DNA of 64,000 nucleotides from Aurantimonas coralicida_A. GTDB lineage: Bacteria > Pseudomonadota > Alphaproteobacteria > Rhizobiales > Rhizobiaceae. The stretch spans positions 1-64,000 of the forward strand of contig NZ_JAYXIH010000008.1 of assembly GCF_036016755.1 (NCBI RefSeq), read 5' to 3'. The translations under genes and the position numbers were made by a program. The notes beneath the pieces are model-generated. The model was given only the letters and a program-made list of their open reading frames with translations, made no database searches and was not told the DNA's origin. Below, one piece after another: positions 60,295-64,000 of the stretch. Numbering within the stretch: the first letter of the stretch is position 1; the number at the start of each line of letters is the position of its first letter.

Positions 60295-62748
60295 ATGAGA
60301 GAGAAACTCGTCGTCATCGGCAACGGCATGGCGCCCGGCCGCATGCTCGAACATCTCTTCGACAAGGCCCCCGATCAGTACGAAGTGACGATCTTCAACG
60401 CCGAACCGCGGGTCAATTACGACCGCATCATGCTGTCGCCGGTGCTCTCCGGCGAGAAGTCCTACGAAGAGATCGTCATCCACGGCGACGGCTGGTACAT
60501 CGACCATGGCATCACGCTCTACAAGGGGCACCGGATCGTCGCGATCGACCGCGACGCCAAGACCGTCACATCCGATCACGGCGTCACCGAAAGCTACGAC
60601 AAACTGGTGATCGCCACCGGCTCGGTGCCCTTCATCATCCCTGTCCCGGGCAAGGATCTGCCCGGCGTGATCACTTACCGCGATCTCGACGACGTCCAGG
60701 CGATGCTGCTCGCCGCTCAGTCGCGGGCAAAGGCCGTCGTCATCGGCGGCGGTCTGCTCGGCCTCGAAGCGGCGGCGGGGCTCAGCGCGCGCGGCATGGA
60801 GGTGACGGTGCTGCATGTCATGCCGACGCTGATGGAACGCCAGCTCGACCCGGCCGCCGGTTATCTGCTGCAGAAGGCGGTCGAGGAACGCGGGATCAAG
60901 GTCATCACCAGGGCCAATACCAAGCAGATCATCGGAGACGGCAAGGTCGAGGGGATCGAGCTCGACGACGGCACGATCATCCCGGCGACGCTCGTCGTCA
61001 TGGCGGTCGGCATCCGGCCCAATAGCGGTCTCGCCAAGGAGGCGGGCCTCGCAGTCAATCGCGGCATCGTCGTCGACGCCGGAATGCAAACCTCGGACGC
61101 CGACATTCTGGCCCTCGGCGAATGCGCGGAAGTGGACGGCATGGTCTACGGCCTGGTCGCACCGCTCTACGAAATGGCACGCGTCGCCGCCGCGCATCTC
61201 GCGGACGACCGCTCCGCCGCCTTCGTCCACGCAGACACCCCGACCAAGCTCAAGGTCACAGGCATCGATCTTTATTCGCTCGGCGATTTCGCCGACGGCG
61301 AGGACCGACAGGAGATCGTGCTGCGCGACGCGACGGCGGGCATCTACAAACGCCTCGTCCTGAAGGACAACCGCATTATCGGCACGGTTCTTTACGGGGA
61401 GACCTCGGACGGCGCCTGGTTCAACGACCTGAAGAAGAAGGCGACCGACATCTCGCCCATGCGCGAGACCCTGATCTTCGGCCAGTCGTTCCAGGGAGGC
61501 GCCCCCCTGGACCCTATGGCGGCCGTTGCAGCCTTGCCGGATGATGCGGAAATCTGCGGCTGCAACGGCGTCTGCAAGAGCAAGATCACTGGCACTATCG
61601 CCGAGAAGGGCCTGACCAGCCTCGACGATGTCCGGGCTCACACCAAGGCCTCGTCTTCCTGCGGGTCCTGCACCGGGCTCGTCGAACAGCTGATGGCTCT
61701 GACGCTCGGTGACGCGTTCGATCCGGCCGCCGTCAAGCCGATGTGCCCCTGCACCGATCTCGGCCACGGCGACGTCCGCCGGCTGATCGTGGCCAAGGAG
61801 CTGAAGTCGATCCCGCAGGTCATGCAGGAACTCGAATGGAAGACCTCCTGCGGCTGCGCCAAATGTCGCCCGGCGCTGAACTACTATCTCCTCGCCGACT
61901 GGCCGGGCGAATATGTCGACGACAAGCAGTCGCGCTTCATCAACGAGCGGGTGCACGCCAATATCCAGAAGGACGGCACCTATTCGGTGGTGCCGCGCAT
62001 GTGGGGCGGCATCACCTCGGCAAAGGAATTGCGAGCGATCGCCGACGTCGCCGACAAGTTTCAGATTCCGACGGTCAAATGCACCGGCGGCCAGCGCATC
62101 GACCTCCTCGGCGTCAAGAAGGAGGATCTTCCTGCCGTCTGGGGCGACCTCAACGCCGCCGGCATGGTCTCGGGCGCGGCCTACGCCAAGGGGCTTCGGA
62201 CCGTGAAGACCTGCGTCGGCACCGACTGGTGTCGCTTCGGCACGCAGGATTCGACCGGCCTCGGGGTTCGCATCGAAAAGTTCATGTGGGGCTCATGGAC
62301 CCCCGCCAAGGTCAAGATGGCGGTTTCGGGCTGTCCCAGGAATTGCGCCGAGGCGACCTCCAAGGATGTCGGCGTCATCTGCACGGATGCGGGCTACGAA
62401 ATTCACTTCGCGGGCGCCGCCGGCCTCGACATCAAGGGCACGGAGGTTTTGTGCCAGGTCAAGACCGAGGACGAAGCGCTGGAGACGATCGTGGCGCTGA
62501 CCCAGCTTTATCGCGAACAGGGTCATTATCTCGAACGCATCTACAAGTGGCTGCGGCGTGTCGGCATGGACTCTATCCAGGCGGCGATCGTCGACGATCC
62601 CAATAAGCGCCGGCATTATTTCGACCGCTTCGTCCACAGCCAGACATTCAGCCAGACAGATCCCTGGGCCGAGCGGGCGCGCGGTGACGTGGCGACGCAT
62701 GAGTTCAAGCCGATGGCCGACCTCACGATGCTGGAGGCTGCTGAATGA
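60295..62748 (+). CDS. nirB: Assimilatory nitrite reductase large subunit NirB
   Basis: Protein of 817 residues: an NADH/FAD oxidoreductase domain (VVIGNGMAPGRMLEHL at the start, VVIGGGLLGLEAAAG in the middle), a BFD-like [2Fe-2S] domain (CGCNGVCKS, SCGSCTGLV), a ferredoxin-like/nitrite reductase half domain, and the siroheme-[4Fe-4S] site with TCVGTDWCRFG (about 638) and SGCPRNCAEA (about 680). It reduces nitrite to ammonium with NADH. Start follows AAAGGAG; four-base overlap with nirD. Confidence 0.95.
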   Translation: MREKLVVIGNGMAPGRMLEHLFDKAPDQYEVTIFNAEPRVNYDRIMLSPVLSGEKSYEEIVIHGDGWYIDHGITLYKGHRIVAIDRDAKTVTSDHGVTESYDKLVIATGSVPFIIPVPGKDLPGVITYRDLDDVQAMLLAAQSRAKAVVIGGGLLGLEAAAGLSARGMEVTVLHVMPTLMERQLDPAAGYLLQKAVEERGIKVITRANTKQIIGDGKVEGIELDDGTIIPATLVVMAVGIRPNSGLAKEAGLAVNRGIVVDAGMQTSDADILALGECAEVDGMVYGLVAPLYEMARVAAAHLADDRSAAFVHADTPTKLKVTGIDLYSLGDFADGEDRQEIVLRDATAGIYKRLVLKDNRIIGTVLYGETSDGAWFNDLKKKATDISPMRETLIFGQSFQGGAPLDPMAAVAALPDDAEICGCNGVCKSKITGTIAEKGLTSLDDVRAHTKASSSCGSCTGLVEQLMALTLGDAFDPAAVKPMCPCTDLGHGDVRRLIVAKELKSIPQVMQELEWKTSCGCAKCRPALNYYLLADWPGEYVDDKQSRFINERVHANIQKDGTYSVVPRMWGGITSAKELRAIADVADKFQIPTVKCTGGQRIDLLGVKKEDLPAVWGDLNAAGMVSGAAYAKGLRTVKTCVGTDWCRFGTQDSTGLGVRIEKFMWGSWTPAKVKMAVSGCPRNCAEATSKDVGVICTDAGYEIHFAGAAGLDIKGTEVLCQVKTEDEALETIVALTQLYREQGHYLERIYKWLRRVGMDSIQAAIVDDPNKRRHYFDRFVHSQTFSQTDPWAERARGDVATHEFKPMADLTMLEAAE

Positions 62749-63101
62749 ACGGAGAGACCTTTTTTGCGATCGGCACGATCAACGACATCCCCCGGCGCGG
62801 CGCGCGCTGCGTGTTGACGCCAGTCGGACGGATCGCCGTCTTCAGGACCGCCGACGACCAGGTTTTCGCCACCGAGGACCGCTGCCCACACAAGGGCGGG
62901 CCGCTCAGCCAGGGCATCGTCCACGATGCCTCGGTCACCTGTCCGCTCCACAACGCCGTCATTTCGCTCAAGGACGGCGAGATGCGGGGACCGGACGACG
63001 GCAAGGTGCGGACCTTCGCGGTCCGGATCGAACCGCTCACCAAGGTCCTTGAATTGTCGCTCAGCCCGATTGCGGCCGCTTTCGCCGACGCGGCCGAATA
63101 G
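62745..63101 (+). CDS. nirD: Nitrite reductase small subunit NirD (Rieske type)
   Basis: Protein of 118 residues with a Rieske [2Fe-2S] domain; the ligands CPHKGG and CPLHNA are both present, whereas some NirD homologues lack them. It partners NirB in the cytoplasmic nitrite reductase. ATGA overlap with nirB. Confidence 0.93.
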   Translation: MNGETFFAIGTINDIPRRGARCVLTPVGRIAVFRTADDQVFATEDRCPHKGGPLSQGIVHDASVTCPLHNAVISLKDGEMRGPDDGKVRTFAVRIEPLTKVLELSLSPIAAAFADAAE

Positions 63102-63111
63102 GGCAACGACG

Positions 63112-64000
63112 ATGGATGCCGCTCCGACCACCAAGACCGTGCGGACCACATGCCCCTATTGCGGCGTCGGTTGCGGCGTGTTGGCGACGCCGCGTTCCGA
63201 CGGTAGCGTCGCGATTGCCGGAGACCCGGAGCATCCCGCCAATTTCGGCCGGTTGTGCTCGAAAGGTTCGGCGCTCGGCGAAACGCTTGGGCTCGAGGAG
63301 CGCCTCCTGTTTCCGAGCATCGACGGGGTGCGTGTCACCTTTGACGCGGCGCTCGACAAGGTCGCAAGCACATTCGCCAGGACGATCGCCGAATACGGGC
63401 CGGACTCGGTCGCCTTCTACGTCTCCGGCCAACTCCTCACCGAGGACTACTACCTCGCCAACAAGCTGATGAAAGGCTTCATCGGCTCGGCCAATATCGA
63501 CACCAACTCGCGTCTCTGCATGGCCTCCTCGGTGGCCGGTCATCGCCGCGCCTTCGGCTCGGACACCGTCCCGGGCACCTATGAGGATCTGGAACTGGCG
63601 GACCTCGTCGTGCTGGTCGGCTCAAACCTCGCCTGGTGTCACCCGGTGCTCTATCAGCGGCTCGCGGCGGCGAAGGCGGCGCGGCCCACCATGAAGGTGG
63701 TTCTGATCGACCCGCGCCGCACGGCGACGGCGGACCTTGCGGACTTGCATCTGCCGATCGCGGCGGATGGTGACACGGCGCTGTTCGCCGGATTGCTGCC
63801 TGCTCTCGCCGAAGCCGGCGCGATCAATTGCGATTACGTCGCGCGGCACAGCGAGGGTTTCGTCGAGACGCTGCGGACCACGCGTTCGATGCGGGTGGCA
63901 CGCGTGGCGGAAATGACCGGCCTCGATCCACGCGCCATCACGGCGTTCTACGAGCTGTTCGCCAAGACCGAGAAGGTCGTCACCGTCTATAGCCAGGGCG
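63112..64000 (+). CDS. nasA: Assimilatory nitrate reductase catalytic subunit NasA (5' part)
   Basis: The frame runs open from ATG 63112 to the end of the window (296 codons seen). The N terminus TTCPYCGVGCGV is the [4Fe-4S] Cys cluster of molybdopterin oxidoreductases, followed by GRLCSKG, SRLCMASSVAGHRRAFG with the region of the bis-MGD ligands, and VVLIDPRRTATADLADLHL. It reduces nitrate to nitrite in the cytoplasm. It lies 10 bases after nirD, so the operon is nrtA-nrtB-nrtCD-nirB-nirD-nasA; the 3' end is outside the window. Confidence 0.93.
   Translation, partial: MDAAPTTKTVRTTCPYCGVGCGVLATPRSDGSVAIAGDPEHPANFGRLCSKGSALGETLGLEERLLFPSIDGVRVTFDAALDKVASTFARTIAEYGPDSVAFYVSGQLLTEDYYLANKLMKGFIGSANIDTNSRLCMASSVAGHRRAFGSDTVPGTYEDLELADLVVLVGSNLAWCHPVLYQRLAAAKAARPTMKVVLIDPRRTATADLADLHLPIAADGDTALFAGLLPALAEAGAINCDYVARHSEGFVETLRTTRSMRVARVAEMTGLDPRAITAFYELFAKTEKVVTVYSQG

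Noticed and set aside
60058..61956. 632-codon minus-strand frame opposite nirB
   Set aside because: Antisense of a clear NirB; the composition is typical of a complementary-frame shadow.

Overview
The window is GC-rich chromosomal DNA, densely coding, with ATGA/GTGA stop-start overlaps, GGAGG-type ribosome binding sites and lineage-typical neighbours (sfsA-map-radC, alaC-hom-glpX-recJ, class I phaC, Tct and Nas/Nrt modules). Together with scattered copies of a short palindromic intergenic repeat seen in rhizobial genomes, this points to an alphaproteobacterium, most likely Hyphomicrobiales (Rhizobiales). The genus cannot be told from what I can see. I recognised no tRNA, rRNA or CRISPR array.

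Layout. (1) 0.1-12.0 kb: a tricarboxylate catabolism island. It has a GntR regulator divergent from tcuA-tcuB-abrB-(D-2-hydroxyacid dehydrogenase), facing a PrpF/GalD-type isomerase, a TctA-TctB fusion and TctC, with the TctD/TctE two-component system divergent from tctC. The likely substrates are tricarballylate, aconitates or citrate. (2) 12.1-14.7 kb: an EF-G-like GTPase without a normal switch I, and a DUF1810 protein. (3) 14.8-27.5 kb: two divergent carbohydrate operons, each with its own ribose-type ABC importer. One also has an SMP-30 lactonase, FucU-type mutarotase and amidohydrolase lactonase; the other has a LacI regulator, an aldo/keto sugar dehydrogenase and a four-rhodanese protein. 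A perfect 14-bp palindrome lies between them. The set fits oxidative, non-phosphorylating use of an L-fucose-like sugar. (4) 27.7-31.9 kb: MmgE/PrpD, an isopropylmalate-dehydrogenase-family enzyme, a GntR regulator and a frameshifted type II HAD dehalogenase. (5) 32.0-44.9 kb: mainly core genes: fatty acid desaturase, recJ, glpX, hom, alaC-like aminotransferase, a lipoprotein, phaC, a secreted cyclase-family protein, sfsA, map and a radC cut off inside its JAMM motif.

(6) 44.9-49.1 kb: accessory DNA abutting the broken radC. It holds a tyrosine integrase, a small hypothetical gene, an Xre/RES toxin-antitoxin pair and decayed remnants (IS256-like transposase start, SDR dehydrogenase 3' end). 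(7) 49.1-53.7 kb: a guanidine assimilation locus. A guanidine-I (ykkC) riboswitch precedes an ABC importer (binding protein, permease, ATPase), a guanidine hydrolase of the Synechocystis Sll1077/GdmH type and an uncharacterised protein with a His-rich N terminus that may handle nickel. (8) 53.8-64.0 kb: assimilatory nitrate/nitrite genes: nasT (ANTAR), nasS, nrtA, nrtB, a double-ATPase nrtCD, nirB, nirD and the 5' part of nasA. The nrtA leader folds into two hexaloop hairpins followed by an overlapping terminator, the ANTAR antitermination arrangement.

Regions 7 and 8 together would bring guanidine and nitrate into the cell and convert both to ammonium (guanidine through urea, nitrate through nitrite). 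Each is controlled by an RNA element, a ligand-binding riboswitch in one case and a protein-controlled attenuator in the other. No urease or urea carboxylase is in the window, so urea from guanidine must be handled elsewhere.
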